From: Halobacterium rubrum
GTDB lineage: Archaea; Halobacteriota; Halobacteria; Halobacteriales; Halobacteriaceae
Assembly (NCBI RefSeq): GCF_021729015.1
Contig: NZ_JAJQQZ010000001.1
Span: 806,001 to 870,000, forward strand
Reading direction: 5' to 3'
DNA length: 64,000 bases
The first letter of the stretch is position 1, and every line of letters begins with the position of its first letter. Below the pieces are notes generated by a model. It saw only the letters and a list, made by a program, of their open reading frames with translations. It did not search any database and was not told where the DNA came from. Below, one piece after another: positions 15,979 to 24,534 of this stretch. A program made the translations under genes and the position numbers.

Positions 15979-16956
15979 TCAGAGCGACTGCTCGCTGCCC
16001 CTCCCCTGCTCCCGCGCCGTCTCGTACACTTCGGTGGCGGCGGCCACGTCCATGACCGCGGAGCCGACGCTCTCGACGACCAGTATCTCGTCGTCGCGCT
16101 CGCGGCCCCGCTCGCCGCTCAGCACGGCGGAGAACGGTATCAGGTCGGACTCGTCGAGGTCCGTCGCGGTCAGGTCGCCGGTCGCCGCCACCTCCTCGGG
16201 CACGTCCGCGAACACGCGGCTGGCGCGGTCGAACACCGCGGGTTCGAGTTCCTGCATCTCGGCGGTGTACGCGCCGACGGCGACGACGAGCGCGCCGTCC
16301 GCGAGGGCGTCCGCGGGGAACACGGGCTCGGTGCTGGTCGTCGCCGTCACGACGACGTTCGCGCCCGAGACGGCCTCTCGCGGCGAGTCGACGGCCGTCG
16401 CGTCGACGCCGTCCTCGCGGAGGTCGCTCGCACAGGCCTCCTTCGAGTCGCTCGGCGAGTAGATACGGGCTTCGTCGAGGTCGGTGAGCGCGTCGACGGC
16501 GCGGGTCTGCCAGCGCGCCTGCGCGCCCGCCCCGAGCACGCCCAGGGTGACGCCGTCGCCGGCCGCCAGCTCGCGGGCGGCCAGCCCGCCGACGCAGCCC
16601 GTGCGGGCGTTCGTGACGTGCGAACCGTCGAGGACCGACACCGGCTCGCCCGTGCGGGCGTCGGCCAGCACGATCTGGGCGTGGATGGTTGGGAGTCCGC
16701 GATTGGGGTTGTCCTCGTGGACGCCCACCAGTTTCGTCGCGAAGTACGGTTCGCCGTGGACGTACGCCGGCATCGCGAGCCCAGTCCCCAGGGGTTCGTC
16801 GTCCTCTCCGAGCCCCTCGCCGACGGGGTAGTGTGGGCGCTCGGGGCGTTCGACCTCGCCGGCGCCCTGCTTGACGAGCGCGTGCTCCACGACCGGCGCC
16901 AGCGTCGCGAGGTCGAGGACGTCGGCCACGTCCTCGTTGCCGAGTACCAGAACCAT
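15979..16956 (-). CDS. Ornithine cyclodeaminase / alanine dehydrogenase family (mu-crystallin) protein
   Basis: An ATG at 16956 gives 325 aa; the frame is open further upstream only as a shadow of the divergent gene. The NAD(P)-binding Rossmann motif GVLGAGAQARWQTRAV and the catalytic-side sequence KLVGVHEDNP...LPTIHAQIVLAD match the family. Members deaminate ornithine to proline, oxidise alanine or reduce cyclic imines such as pyrroline-2-carboxylate. In haloarchaea this family also includes archaeal-type alanine dehydrogenase. The substrate cannot be settled here. It is divergent from a DAO-family oxidoreductase, 87 nt away. Confidence 0.88.
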   Translation of the reverse strand: MVLVLGNEDVADVLDLATLAPVVEHALVKQGAGEVERPERPHYPVGEGLGEDDEPLGTGLAMPAYVHGEPYFATKLVGVHEDNPNRGLPTIHAQIVLADARTGEPVSVLDGSHVTNARTGCVGGLAARELAAGDGVTLGVLGAGAQARWQTRAVDALTDLDEARIYSPSDSKEACASDLREDGVDATAVDSPREAVSGANVVVTATTSTEPVFPADALADGALVVAVGAYTAEMQELEPAVFDRASRVFADVPEEVAATGDLTATDLDESDLIPFSAVLSGERGRERDDEILVVESVGSAVMDVAAATEVYETAREQGRGSEQSL

Positions 16957-17043
16957 GCTCGAGTCGTGGCGGGCCACCGAGTTAGCTGTTCGGCCCCTGG
17001 CGAACCGTACACTTATCTCCGATGGGGAGTGTGAACTACGCAC

Positions 17044-18195
17044 ATGAACGTGGTCGTCGTCGGCGGCGGCATCGTCGGGCTCGCGTCCGCGTACTCGCTC
17101 GCCGACCGGGGCGCCGACGTGACACTCTGCGAGAAGGGGGCACTGGGCAACGCCAGCACCGCACGAGCCGCCGGCGGCATCCGCTGCCAGTTCTCCACGG
17201 CCGTCAACGTCGACCTCTCGGTGGCGAGCCGCGAGGTCTGGGACGACTTCGAGGGCCGCTTCGGCGTCGACATCGCGTACCGCAAACCGGGCTACCTCTT
17301 CCTCGCGCGCGACGACGCCACGGTCGACCAGTTCCGCGCGAACGTCGAACTGCAGCAGGCCCGCGGCGTCGACAGCGTCTTTCTCGACCCCCGAGACGCC
17401 ACCGAGTACTGTCCCGGCCTCGAGCCCGAGCAGTTCGCCGCAGCGACCTACCACGCCGAGGACGGCTTCGCCGACCCCAACCTCGCCGTCCAGGGGTACG
17501 CCAGCGCCGCTCGGGAGGCGGGCGTCGACGTCCGCACGAACACCGCTGTGACCGACGTGCTCCGGGACGGCGACCGGGTTGTCGGCGTCGACACCGAAGA
17601 CGGCCGCCTCGAAGCTGACTACGTCGTGAACGCCGCCGGCGCCTGGGCCGGCCGACTCGCCGACCTCGCGGACGCCGCGCTGCCCATCGAACCGCGCCGC
17701 CGCCAGATTGCGGTCGTCGACCCGACCGAACCCGTCCCCGAGGACGTCCCGCTCACCATCGACCTCGACACGGGGTCGTACTTCCGGCCCGAGCGCGACG
17801 GCGCCGCGCTCGTCGGCGGCCACTTCGGCGGCGACGACCCGGCTGTCGACCCGGACCACTACTCGCAGTCGATGGACCTCGACTGGGCCGCCGACGCCGT
17901 CGAACGCGCCGCCGCCTACACCACGTACTTCGACGCGGAATCCGGTATCAAGCGCGGCTGGGCGGGCCTCTACGCGGTCACCCCCGACCACCATCCAGTC
18001 GTCGAGGAGACCGTCCCCGGCCTCGTGACGGCCGCCGGGTTCTCCGGCCACGGCTTCCAGCACGCACCCGCGACCGGCCGAATCGTCGCCGACCTCTGCC
18101 TCGACGGCGACACCTCGGTCGTCGACGTCGACGTCCTCGCCAGCGACCGCTTCGCCGACGGCGGTGACGACCTCGTCGAGCGTAACGTCGCCTGA
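17044..18195 (+). CDS. DAO-family FAD-dependent oxidoreductase (amino acid/sarcosine dehydrogenase-like)
   Basis: A 383-aa protein. The N-terminal FAD-binding strand reads VVVVGGGIVGLASAYSLADRG, followed by KGALGNASTARAAGGI, where FAD phosphates are bound. The C-terminus has GWAGLYAVTPDHHPVVEETVPGLVTAAGFSGHGFQHAPATGR, which closes over the flavin in D-amino acid dehydrogenase, sarcosine oxidase and glycine oxidase relatives. No membrane anchor is seen. A TATA-like ACTTATC lies ~27 nt before the ATG. With the divergent deaminase and the Liv transporter it suggests catabolism of imported amino acids. Confidence 0.88.
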   Translation: MNVVVVGGGIVGLASAYSLADRGADVTLCEKGALGNASTARAAGGIRCQFSTAVNVDLSVASREVWDDFEGRFGVDIAYRKPGYLFLARDDATVDQFRANVELQQARGVDSVFLDPRDATEYCPGLEPEQFAAATYHAEDGFADPNLAVQGYASAAREAGVDVRTNTAVTDVLRDGDRVVGVDTEDGRLEADYVVNAAGAWAGRLADLADAALPIEPRRRQIAVVDPTEPVPEDVPLTIDLDTGSYFRPERDGAALVGGHFGGDDPAVDPDHYSQSMDLDWAADAVERAAAYTTYFDAESGIKRGWAGLYAVTPDHHPVVEETVPGLVTAAGFSGHGFQHAPATGRIVADLCLDGDTSVVDVDVLASDRFADGGDDLVERNVA

Positions 18196-18501
18196 CTACT
18201 CCTCCTCGGGCAGCGACTCCTTGACCGGCACGAGCCGGATGTGCCCGTTCTGGTCTACGTTCACCCGGTAGCCCGCGTAGGAGAACGACAGCTCCACGTG
18301 TGCCGTCGCCGACGGCGGTTCGCCGAACAGCTCCTCGACGAACCGGTTCACGGCCGTGTACAGCGACGGCAGCTCGTCCATGTCGACGCCCTCCACTTCG
18401 GCGATACCCGCAAGGAGGTCGAACTCCGCCGTGTCCGGGTGGGGGTCGATGGCGTACCGCACGGTTCCATCGTCGTCGACCGAGATGTCGGGAGGGTCCA
18501 T
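18196..18501 (-). CDS. Solo HalOD1 output-domain protein
   Basis: A 101-aa protein matching the halobacterial output domain HalOD1: AEFDLLAGIAEVEGVDMDELPSLYTAVN, then an acidic loop and the strands VELSFSYAGYRVNVDQNGHIRLV. In larger proteins HalOD1 follows receiver or PAS domains; here it stands alone. It may act as an adaptor in signalling, but no partner is proven. Its stop abuts the end of the DAO gene in convergent orientation. Confidence 0.75.
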   Translation of the reverse strand: MDPPDISVDDDGTVRYAIDPHPDTAEFDLLAGIAEVEGVDMDELPSLYTAVNRFVEELFGEPPSATAHVELSFSYAGYRVNVDQNGHIRLVPVKESLPEEE

Positions 18502-18593
18502 GTCCCGGGGTTGGGCAATCCGATACGTACCACTGCTGGCAGGGTCGTTTCAGCCTTGTACCCGGCTGGTACGGCAGACACTGCGGCGTAGTG

Positions 18594-19130
18594 TCACGGC
18601 TCCCGTCGCGACGCCTCGAGCGTTCCCTCCTCGAGCGCGTAGCGGACCTCGGGGTGCGTCTCCCCGCCGATTGTCGTCTCCGCCTCGTCGACCTGCTCGA
18701 ACCCCAGCGACTCGTAGAACGCTCGCCCCTGCTCGTTGGCCGCCAGCACCGTCGCGTTCACCTCGTCGACGCCGCGCTCCCGCAGCGCCGCCACGGTCGC
18801 CGACAGCAACTGCTCGCCCGCACCCGCCCGGCGCTCCGCCGGGTGGACGTACAGCCGCAACACGTGCCCGACGTCCACGTCCGCGTACCCGTGCGCGAAC
18901 CCCACGACGCCGCGACGAACGTCGTCCTGCTCGGCCTCACTCTCCGCCACCAGGACGGGGGTTCGCTCGCCCGCAATCTGGTCCCGGAGCGTCTCCTCGT
19001 CGTACCAGTCGTTGACCCCCGACGTGACCGTGTCCCGTGTCAAGAGGTCGGTGTAGTCCCGCTCCCAGGACGCCTCGGCGACCGCACGAATCCCCTCGAG
19101 GTCCTCCCTCGCCGCCTCACGTACTCGCAT
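18594..19130 (-). CDS. GNAT-family N-acetyltransferase
   Basis: A 178-aa protein of the usual GNAT size. The acetyl-CoA pyrophosphate loop is LRLYVHPAERRAGAGEQLLSATVAAL, and the C-terminal strand and helix NEQGRAFYESLGFEQVDEAE form motif B. It begins MRVREAAREDLEGIRAVAEASW, the standard GNAT opening. The substrate may be an amine of a protein, amino acid or small molecule. It stands alone, with 92 nt on one side and the tRNA-Pro region on the other. Confidence 0.88.
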   Translation of the reverse strand: MRVREAAREDLEGIRAVAEASWERDYTDLLTRDTVTSGVNDWYDEETLRDQIAGERTPVLVAESEAEQDDVRRGVVGFAHGYADVDVGHVLRLYVHPAERRAGAGEQLLSATVAALRERGVDEVNATVLAANEQGRAFYESLGFEQVDEAETTIGGETHPEVRYALEEGTLEASRREP

Positions 19131-19327
19131 GCGTGTGTACGACTAGCACGGCAACCGTGATTAGCGTTTCCGCGCGCCCGACACGCCAGAACGGAACCGC
19201 TCCCGACGACACTGGTCTCCGGTCTACTCGACGTCGCCACTCGGAATCGAAGACAGAACCGCCAGAAGTGGGACTGCTAGAGGCTCGCTGCACTCGCCTC
19301 TATACTTTCATTTCGCTCCGCGAAAAG

Positions 19328-19398
19328 TGGGACCGTCGAGATTCGAACTCGAGTCCGACGCACCCCATGCGCCGAGGATACCGCTACCCCACGGTCCC
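19328..19398 (-). tRNA. tRNA-Pro (anticodon GGG)
   Basis: The minus strand folds into a full cloverleaf. The acceptor is GGGACCG/CGGTCCC with discriminator A. The D arm starts GGGTAGCGGTA. The anticodon stem is GGCGC/GCGTC around loop ATGGGGT with anticodon GGG. The variable region has 4 nt, and the T arm is TCGAG-TTCGAAT-CTCGA. CCA is not encoded. There is no intron. A TATA-like CCTTAATG (plus strand 19423-19431) lies ~27 nt upstream, and a CTTTT run follows the 3' end. Confidence 0.95.
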
Positions 19399-19422
19399 GC
19401 ACTCGGGAGGACGCGCGGTCCG

Positions 19423-19431
19423 GCATTAAGG
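19423..19431 (-). promoter_or_regulatory. TATA-like box of tRNA-Pro
   Basis: On the minus strand this AT-rich island reads CTTAATG and is centred ~28 nt before the mature 5' end at 19398, the expected archaeal TBP site. Confidence 0.55.
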
Positions 19432-19458
19432 CCTTCGCTTCGACGGCGGCGTGGTTCG

Positions 19459-20358
19459 TCAGACGAGGACGCGTTCGAGGTCCACGACGGTGCCGGTGTC
19501 GCCGTCGGGGTCGCCGACCAGCCGACCGAGGCAGACGGCGGAGCCGTCCTCGGTGTAGCAGCCGACGAGCCCGTCCGTGTCGACGGCGTCGTCGTCGGCC
19601 CGGAGGACGCCGGGCGCGTAGACGGGGGCGCCGTTAGCGACTTCGCGGGCCGCCGAGTCAGCGATAGTGATGCTGGGCAGGTGCGTGAGTGCGCGCTCGG
19701 CGGGCTGGACGACGGCGCGGAGCGCTTCCTCGGGCGTCCCCGGCGGCTCGGTGTCGTCCTCGTCGCGCAGCCACGCGAGCGCGTCCGCGAGGTCGTGGAG
19801 GGTAGCGAGGTCGGTGTCGTCGAACGGCGTGGTGGCGGTCCGCCGGAGGTGGCCCATGTGGGCGTTCGTGCCGAGCGCGCGCCCGATGTCGTGGCAGAGC
19901 TTCCGGATGTACGTCCCGGACTCGCAGCGAATCCGCAGGAGCGCCTGCCGGCCGTCGACGTCGAGCACGTCGAGGTCGTAGACCTCCCGGCTGCGCAGCC
20001 GGCGGGCGACCGCCGACTTCTTCGGCGGCTTCTGGTAGACGTCGCCCTCGAACTCCGCGACGACCGATTCGAAGTTCCGCGGCGGGTCGTCGTGGAGCTC
20101 GAGCACGGTGACGTACTCCTTGAACCCCTCCAGCATCGCGGGCGCCAGCCGGGTCGCAGCGCCAGTCAACACGGGCAGGCAGCCGGTGACTTTCGGGTCG
20201 AGGGTGCCGGCGTGCGCGGCCTTCTCGACGCCGACCATGTCCCGAATCCACGCCGACACCTGGTGAGCCGACGGTCCCGGCGGTTTGTCGAGGTTCACGA
20301 CGCCGAACTCGAGGACGGCGTCGGGGTCGCGGTCGGCGGGCGGGGCTCGGAGTGGCAT
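19459..20358 (-). CDS. truB: tRNA pseudouridine-55 synthase / H/ACA RNP subunit Cbf5
   Basis: A 299-aa protein. The catalytic Asp lies in KAAHAGTLDPKVTGCLPVLTG. SGTYIRKLCHDIGRALG is the second TruB signature, and a C-terminal PUA domain (SITIADSAAREVANGAPVYAPGVL) binds RNA. In archaea Cbf5 modifies rRNA guided by H/ACA RNAs with Nop10, Gar1 and L7Ae, and U55 of tRNA. It follows cmk by 6 nt, the order common in haloarchaea beside adk and a DUF106 gene. Confidence 0.95.
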   Translation of the reverse strand: MPLRAPPADRDPDAVLEFGVVNLDKPPGPSAHQVSAWIRDMVGVEKAAHAGTLDPKVTGCLPVLTGAATRLAPAMLEGFKEYVTVLELHDDPPRNFESVVAEFEGDVYQKPPKKSAVARRLRSREVYDLDVLDVDGRQALLRIRCESGTYIRKLCHDIGRALGTNAHMGHLRRTATTPFDDTDLATLHDLADALAWLRDEDDTEPPGTPEEALRAVVQPAERALTHLPSITIADSAAREVANGAPVYAPGVLRADDDAVDTDGLVGCYTEDGSAVCLGRLVGDPDGDTGTVVDLERVLV

Positions 20359-20364
20359 GGTGTG

Positions 20365-20943
20365 TTAGAACTGGTAGCGGACGTTCTCGATGGGCGTCGG
20401 GCCCTCGTCGCGCTCGGCCTGGTAGGCGTCGACGGCGTCCAGCACGATGTCCGTGACGGCGTCGGGCCCCCAGCGCGCGGTGTTCACCGAGAGGTCGTAG
20501 ATGGTGATGTCGTCGAAGTCGATGGCGTAGTACTCCTCGTAGCGCTGGGTCTCGGACTGCTCGCGCTTCTCGGTCTCCGCGCGCGCCGCCGCCGGCGTCT
20601 TGTCCTCGCGCTCGGCGATGCGTCGCGCCCGCACGCTCATCGGGGCGTCCAGCCAGATCTTGATGTCGGCGTACTCGCCGGCCATCCAGCCCGCCAGCCG
20701 CGACTCGAGGACGACGTCGTCGCGGTCGCGTGCGGTCTCCCGCAGCCGCCGGTCGAGGTCTTTGTCGATCTGGGGGTCCTCCTCGGCGAGCTCGTTGAAC
20801 TCCTCGAGAGTCAGCCCGCGGTCCTCCGCGAGCCCGCGGAAGATGTCGCCCCCCGAGACGTGGTCGTAGTCGAGGTGGTCCGCGAGTGTCGACGCGACCG
20901 TGCTCTTCCCGCTCCCCGGCGGTCCGGAGATCGTGACTAACAT
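20365..20943 (-). CDS. cmk: Cytidylate kinase
   Basis: The start at 20943 gives 192 aa ([22 protein letters not shown]); the 23 open codons upstream are not conserved-looking. The P-loop is [43 protein letters not shown] contains the LID and substrate region of archaeal CMP kinases. It phosphorylates CMP and dCMP with ATP. A TATA-like TTCAAAACC (minus strand) is ~27 nt upstream. truB follows after 6 nt. Confidence 0.95.
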   Translation of the reverse strand: MLVTISGPPGSGKSTVASTLADHLDYDHVSGGDIFRGLAEDRGLTLEEFNELAEEDPQIDKDLDRRLRETARDRDDVVLESRLAGWMAGEYADIKIWLDAPMSVRARRIAEREDKTPAAARAETEKREQSETQRYEEYYAIDFDDITIYDLSVNTARWGPDAVTDIVLDAVDAYQAERDEGPTPIENVRYQF

Positions 20944-21043
20944 ATCCGTGCTGGGAGCGGCCGGGACAAAGAGGTTTTGAACCGCGGACAGCACCGCACC
21001 GCCGGCACGCACACAACCCGGAGTGCGCTCGCAGCGGGCCGGG

Positions 21044-21919
21044 TTACGTCGGCGTCGTCTGGATGTTCAGCGACTTCCGGATGACGTTCGAGAAGCTGAA
21101 CGAGCACAGCATGTACCAGACAATCCACGCCGGGAACACGAGGACCTGCCCGGAGTTGAGGTTGACCTCGCCCATGAGCGGCAGGACCATCGTGAGCTCG
21201 CTGGTGGGGACGCGGCCGGTGCCGAGCTTCCAGTACATCCAGAGGAACACCGGGATGGTGAGCAGCATGATCCACACCATCGGCCGGAACTGCTCTTTGA
21301 GCATGCTGGCCTGGTCGCCGAACGCCTCCATCTGCTCCTCGCGCAGGCGCTCGACCTCGGCCTCGTCGCCGCGCTCTTTCGCGGCGGACATCTTGTCCTG
21401 GAGCTCCTGTGCTTGCTCCTGATACTCCGACATCTTGTCCATGTCGGTGAGGTTCGCCTGCAGGAGCGTGGAGTACAGGCCCGTGAGCACCGCCAACACG
21501 AGGATGACGACGTAGAACGGCAGTATCGCGTCCAGCGGTCCGAGCAGGACGTCGATGCCGCCACCGATGCCGTTCCGGATCGGTGGGTAGCTGTACCCGA
21601 TCATCGCGCCGACGGCGCCGACGCCGGCGAGTTTGTCGTACGTCGACCACGAGGAGCTCTCGGGGGCGTCGTCGTCGCCGTCGTCGTCGTCGGGCGCGAG
21701 ACCGTCTTCGACGCCCTCGGGGTCGGCGAACCGGAACCCGTCCTCGCCCTCGACGAGGATGTCTTTCTCCAGGAGGCGGCCCCACTGGCCGGTGGAGACG
21801 TCGTCGCTGACGTCCTGCCACTGGAGGTCGCCGTCGTGGTCGAGGAGGTCCTCGAGGATGGTCGCCATCTCGGGGTCCTCCCGCACCAGCGACCGCACTT
21901 TCTCCGCGGTTCGTGCCAT
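21044..21919 (-). CDS. DUF106 membrane protein (Oxa1/EMC3/TMCO1 superfamily insertase-like)
   Basis: A 291-aa protein. Residues ~1-70 are soluble and acidic. Then come a weak helix and a strong one ([25 protein letters not shown]), a cytoplasmic coiled coil ([26 protein letters not shown] and after) and two more helices ([40 protein letters not shown]). This is the archaeal YidC-like layout, in which the coiled coil binds ribosomes and the three helices insert membrane proteins. The cmk/truB/adk neighbourhood is conserved for this family. Confidence 0.9.
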   Translation of the reverse strand: MARTAEKVRSLVREDPEMATILEDLLDHDGDLQWQDVSDDVSTGQWGRLLEKDILVEGEDGFRFADPEGVEDGLAPDDDDGDDDAPESSSWSTYDKLAGVGAVGAMIGYSYPPIRNGIGGGIDVLLGPLDAILPFYVVILVLAVLTGLYSTLLQANLTDMDKMSEYQEQAQELQDKMSAAKERGDEAEVERLREEQMEAFGDQASMLKEQFRPMVWIMLLTIPVFLWMYWKLGTGRVPTSELTMVLPLMGEVNLNSGQVLVFPAWIVWYMLCSFSFSNVIRKSLNIQTTPT

Positions 21920-22015
21920 CTCGTCCGCGCTTTGGTGTTGACCGCTTGAATCGCTTACGGAACCCCGCCCGGTCGGACTGTCGCACTCTGGCGTGCGCTC
22001 GCGGCTGTGAGACCG

Positions 22016-22399
22016 CTAGTCGACGACGACTTCGACGGTTCCCTCGGCCGTGGCGTCGGCCGCTACGAGCCACGCCCGGACCAGGTAGTCGCCGGGGTCG
22101 GGGTCCGGCCACGTCGCGTCGAAGGAGAGCTCGCCGCCGCCCGCCACCGTCTCGGTCCCGGTCGCCATCGAGAACATGCGGCCGTCGCTGTACCGCCAGC
22201 GCTCGGTGCCATCGGTGTTGCGTTCGGCGACGACCTCGATTCGCTGGCCGTCCCGGAACGAACACTCGACGGAGTGGTCTGTCGGGTTCTCGACCGCGAG
22301 CGTCACCGTGAGGGCGCCGTCGTCGCTCACTGTCGCCGTTGCTGTCGCCTCCAGTACGCCGTCGTCGTCGTCGGCGTCGCTGTGGTCGGATTCCGTCAT
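22016..22399 (-). CDS. BsuPI-type intracellular proteinase inhibitor domain protein
   Basis: The start is taken at Met 22399 (127 aa); a second Met at 22414 is possible. The β-sandwich carries the BsuPI landmarks in order: VENPTDHSVECSFRDGQRIEVV, then ERWRYSDGRMFSMA, GGGELSFDATWPD and GDYLVRAWL. This family is named for the inhibitor of the Bacillus intracellular serine protease, but many members are structural β-sandwiches without shown inhibition. There is no signal peptide. It sits 117 nt downstream of a secreted subtilisin gene on the same strand and lacks a clear TATA box, which fits co-transcription. Confidence 0.78.
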   Translation of the reverse strand: MTESDHSDADDDDGVLEATATATVSDDGALTVTLAVENPTDHSVECSFRDGQRIEVVAERNTDGTERWRYSDGRMFSMATGTETVAGGGELSFDATWPDPDPGDYLVRAWLVAADATAEGTVEVVVD

Positions 22400-22516
22400 T
22401 GGTGGTGGAGACACTCGGAGTGGTGGTAGGTGTGGCGGTGGTGGTGGTGGCGCACGCCGGCGTGCGGAGCCGTGTGGCTCACCGCAGGGAAGCCGGGGGC
22501 CAGTCGGCGGTCGGCG

Positions 22517-23665
22517 TCAGTCGTCCGAGGAGTCGAGGCCGAGGGCCGCTGCAGCGTCGAGCAGGCCGCTGCCCTGCTCGTTGCTGGCGAGCCCGATGTC
22601 CTCGGCCGTGCTCTTCAGCTGGCTGCGGGCGTCGCTGTTCGTGTCGCCGTTGGCCACCAGGAGGCCGGCGGCCCCCGCCACGTGCGGGGTCGCCATCGAC
22701 GTGCCGGAGAACGTGTCGTAGCCGCCGGGCACTGTCGAGTAGACGTCGGTACCGGGCGCGACGAGTTCGACCTCTGGACCGGTCGAGGAGAAGTCGGACA
22801 GCGAGTCGTCCTGCGCGGACGAGGAGACCGCGAGACACTCCTCGTAGGCGGCCGGGTAGCCGACGCAGTCGCCACACGGGCCGTCGTTGCCGGCCGCGGC
22901 GATGAGGAACACGCCCTTGTCCTGCGCGTACGAGCAGGCGTCCTTCAGCGTCTGGGAGCCGGAGGAGCCGCCGAGGCTCAGCGACCCGACGTCCCAGCCC
23001 TGGTCGGCGGTGTACTCGATACCCGCCGCGATGTCGGAGTACGACCCCGAGCCGCGCTTGCCCAGAACTTTCACGGCGTGCAGCGTGGCCTCGGTGGAGA
23101 CGCCGCGGACGCCCTGCCCGTTGTCGACGGCGCCCGCGATGCCCGCGCAGTGCGTGCCGTGGTCGTTGTCGTCGTCCCAGTTCTCGGCGTAGTTCCCCTT
23201 CGCCTTCACGAACGCCTTGCCGGCGCCGAGGTTGTCGACGAGGTCGGGGTGGTCGGAGTCGATACCGGTGTCGATGATGGCGACGTCGGCGCCCGCACCA
23301 GTCTCGCCGTTCGCGGACGTGACGTCGGCGTCCACGCGGTCGACGCCCCACGTGAGTTGCTGGCCGAGCGCGTGCATCGTGCCGTTGCGCTCGACGTACC
23401 GGACGTCCGGGCGCTTCGAGAGCCCCTGGATGGCGTTCTCGTCGACGCGAATCGTGAGCGCGTCGAAGTTGAACTCGCGGACGACGCCCGCCGCCTCGGC
23501 TTTCGCCGCGCGCTTCCCGCTGGCGTCGCTGTAGCCGACGTTCACTTCGACGGTGCTGTCGTTCCCGCGCGCCGACGCCAGCCCGGTGAGGCCGACGCTG
23601 GCGAGTGTGCCGCCGGCGAGTTTGAGTACGTCTCGACGCGTCTGGTCCCTGTCGTTGCCCAACAT
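22517..23665 (-). CDS. Secreted subtilisin-like serine protease (halolysin-type), Tat signal
   Basis: The start at 23665 gives 382 aa. A Tat signal (QTRRDVLKLAGGTLASVGLTGLASA) is followed by an I9-like prodomain (~residues 40-95) and an S8 domain. The catalytic triad is Asp132 (VAIIDTGID), His169 (NDHGTHCAG) and Ser323 (SGTSMATPHVAG), with oxyanion Asn260 (AAAGNDGP). A Cys pair in PCGDC may form a disulfide. The C-terminal extension of classical halolysins is missing. Proteins of this kind are exported folded and often self-activate outside the cell. A TATA-like AAAAGTATC (minus, ~23690-23703) sits ~27 nt upstream. Confidence 0.95.
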   Translation of the reverse strand: MLGNDRDQTRRDVLKLAGGTLASVGLTGLASARGNDSTVEVNVGYSDASGKRAAKAEAAGVVREFNFDALTIRVDENAIQGLSKRPDVRYVERNGTMHALGQQLTWGVDRVDADVTSANGETGAGADVAIIDTGIDSDHPDLVDNLGAGKAFVKAKGNYAENWDDDNDHGTHCAGIAGAVDNGQGVRGVSTEATLHAVKVLGKRGSGSYSDIAAGIEYTADQGWDVGSLSLGGSSGSQTLKDACSYAQDKGVFLIAAAGNDGPCGDCVGYPAAYEECLAVSSSAQDDSLSDFSSTGPEVELVAPGTDVYSTVPGGYDTFSGTSMATPHVAGAAGLLVANGDTNSDARSQLKSTAEDIGLASNEQGSGLLDAAAALGLDSSDD

Positions 23666-23712
23666 GGCACTCGAATCCACGACCTCACCCGTCTTGATAC
23701 TTTTCTAGCTAC

Positions 23713-23734
23713 AGTTTAGATTAATTAATAAACT
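23713..23734. promoter_or_regulatory. AT-rich palindrome upstream of the subtilisin promoter
   Basis: AGTTTA and TAAACT form 6-bp arms around GATTAATTAA, in an otherwise GC-rich region. It starts ~10 nt upstream of the subtilisin TATA-like box and ~85 nt after the adk stop. It may be an operator or upstream activating element of the protease gene, or part of the adk terminator. Confidence 0.4.
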
Positions 23735-23818
23735 AGTTGGGGAGAGAAAAACTGGCTATCGCCGTGGCGCTGTCGCTGGTGGACAGCGAAATCGCGGCGA
23801 AAAAGACGGTTGCGGTCG

Positions 23819-24454
23819 TCAGTCGGCGCGCTCGGCGACGGCGTCACGGACGTCCGTCCAGACCTCGTCGGGCGTGCGCTCGCCGTCGACCTCGACGAGC
23901 ACGCCCTGGTCGCGGAAGTACTCCACGACGGGAGTCGTGTTCTCCTCGTAGACCGAGATGCGCTCTCGGGCGGTCTCCTCCGTGTCGTCCTCCCGCTGGT
24001 AGAGGTCGCCGCCGCACTCGTCGCAGACGCCCTCCTCCTCGGGCTGGTCGAACTCCACGTGGAACGTCGCCCCGCAGTCGTCGCAGACCCGGCGGCCCGT
24101 CAGCCGTCGCACGAGTTCGTCCTCGGCGACGTCGAGGTACAGCACCACGTCGAGGTCCGTGATGGAGTCGAGGTACTCCGTCTGGCTCTCGTTGCGGGGG
24201 TAGCCGTCGAGGACGTAGCCGTCGGCCTCCTCCAGCGCGACCTTCACAATCTCGTTGACGACCGGGTCCGGCACGAGCTCGCCGGCGTCCATGTACTCGG
24301 CGGGCGTCCCGTACTCCGTCTCCATCTGTTTGTTCTCGCGGAGCGCGTCGCCCGTCGTCACGTGCTCGATGCCGAACTCGTCGACCAGTCGGCGGCTCTG
24401 CGTTCCCTTCCCGGCGCCCGGTGCGCCCAGCAGCAGTACGTGCGGGTTGCTCAT
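23819..24454 (-). CDS. adk: Adenylate kinase
   Basis: A 211-aa long-form adenylate kinase. The P-loop is [14 protein letters not shown], followed by [11 protein letters not shown], and [18 protein letters not shown] contacts AMP. The LID holds four Cys ([26 protein letters not shown]), which in this family bind zinc. It converts AMP and ATP to two ADP. In haloarchaea it usually sits near secY or beside DUF106-cmk-truB. Here it is separated from that group by the protease/inhibitor pair. Confidence 0.96.
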   Translation of the reverse strand: MSNPHVLLLGAPGAGKGTQSRRLVDEFGIEHVTTGDALRENKQMETEYGTPAEYMDAGELVPDPVVNEIVKVALEEADGYVLDGYPRNESQTEYLDSITDLDVVLYLDVAEDELVRRLTGRRVCDDCGATFHVEFDQPEEEGVCDECGGDLYQREDDTEETARERISVYEENTTPVVEYFRDQGVLVEVDGERTPDEVWTDVRDAVAERAD

Positions 24455-24534
24455 ACGCTCCCTTCACTGGCCCCGTTCAAGGGCGTGTCGTTCCCGGCCG
24501 AATCGTCAAGTGCCCTCCGGCCGCAGGGGTGGGC

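Noticed and set aside
16957-18063. N-terminal extension of the ornithine cyclodeaminase gene (~370 codons)
   Set aside because: The extension is antisense to the DAO-family gene; the family starts at MVLVLGNEDVADVLDL (16956).
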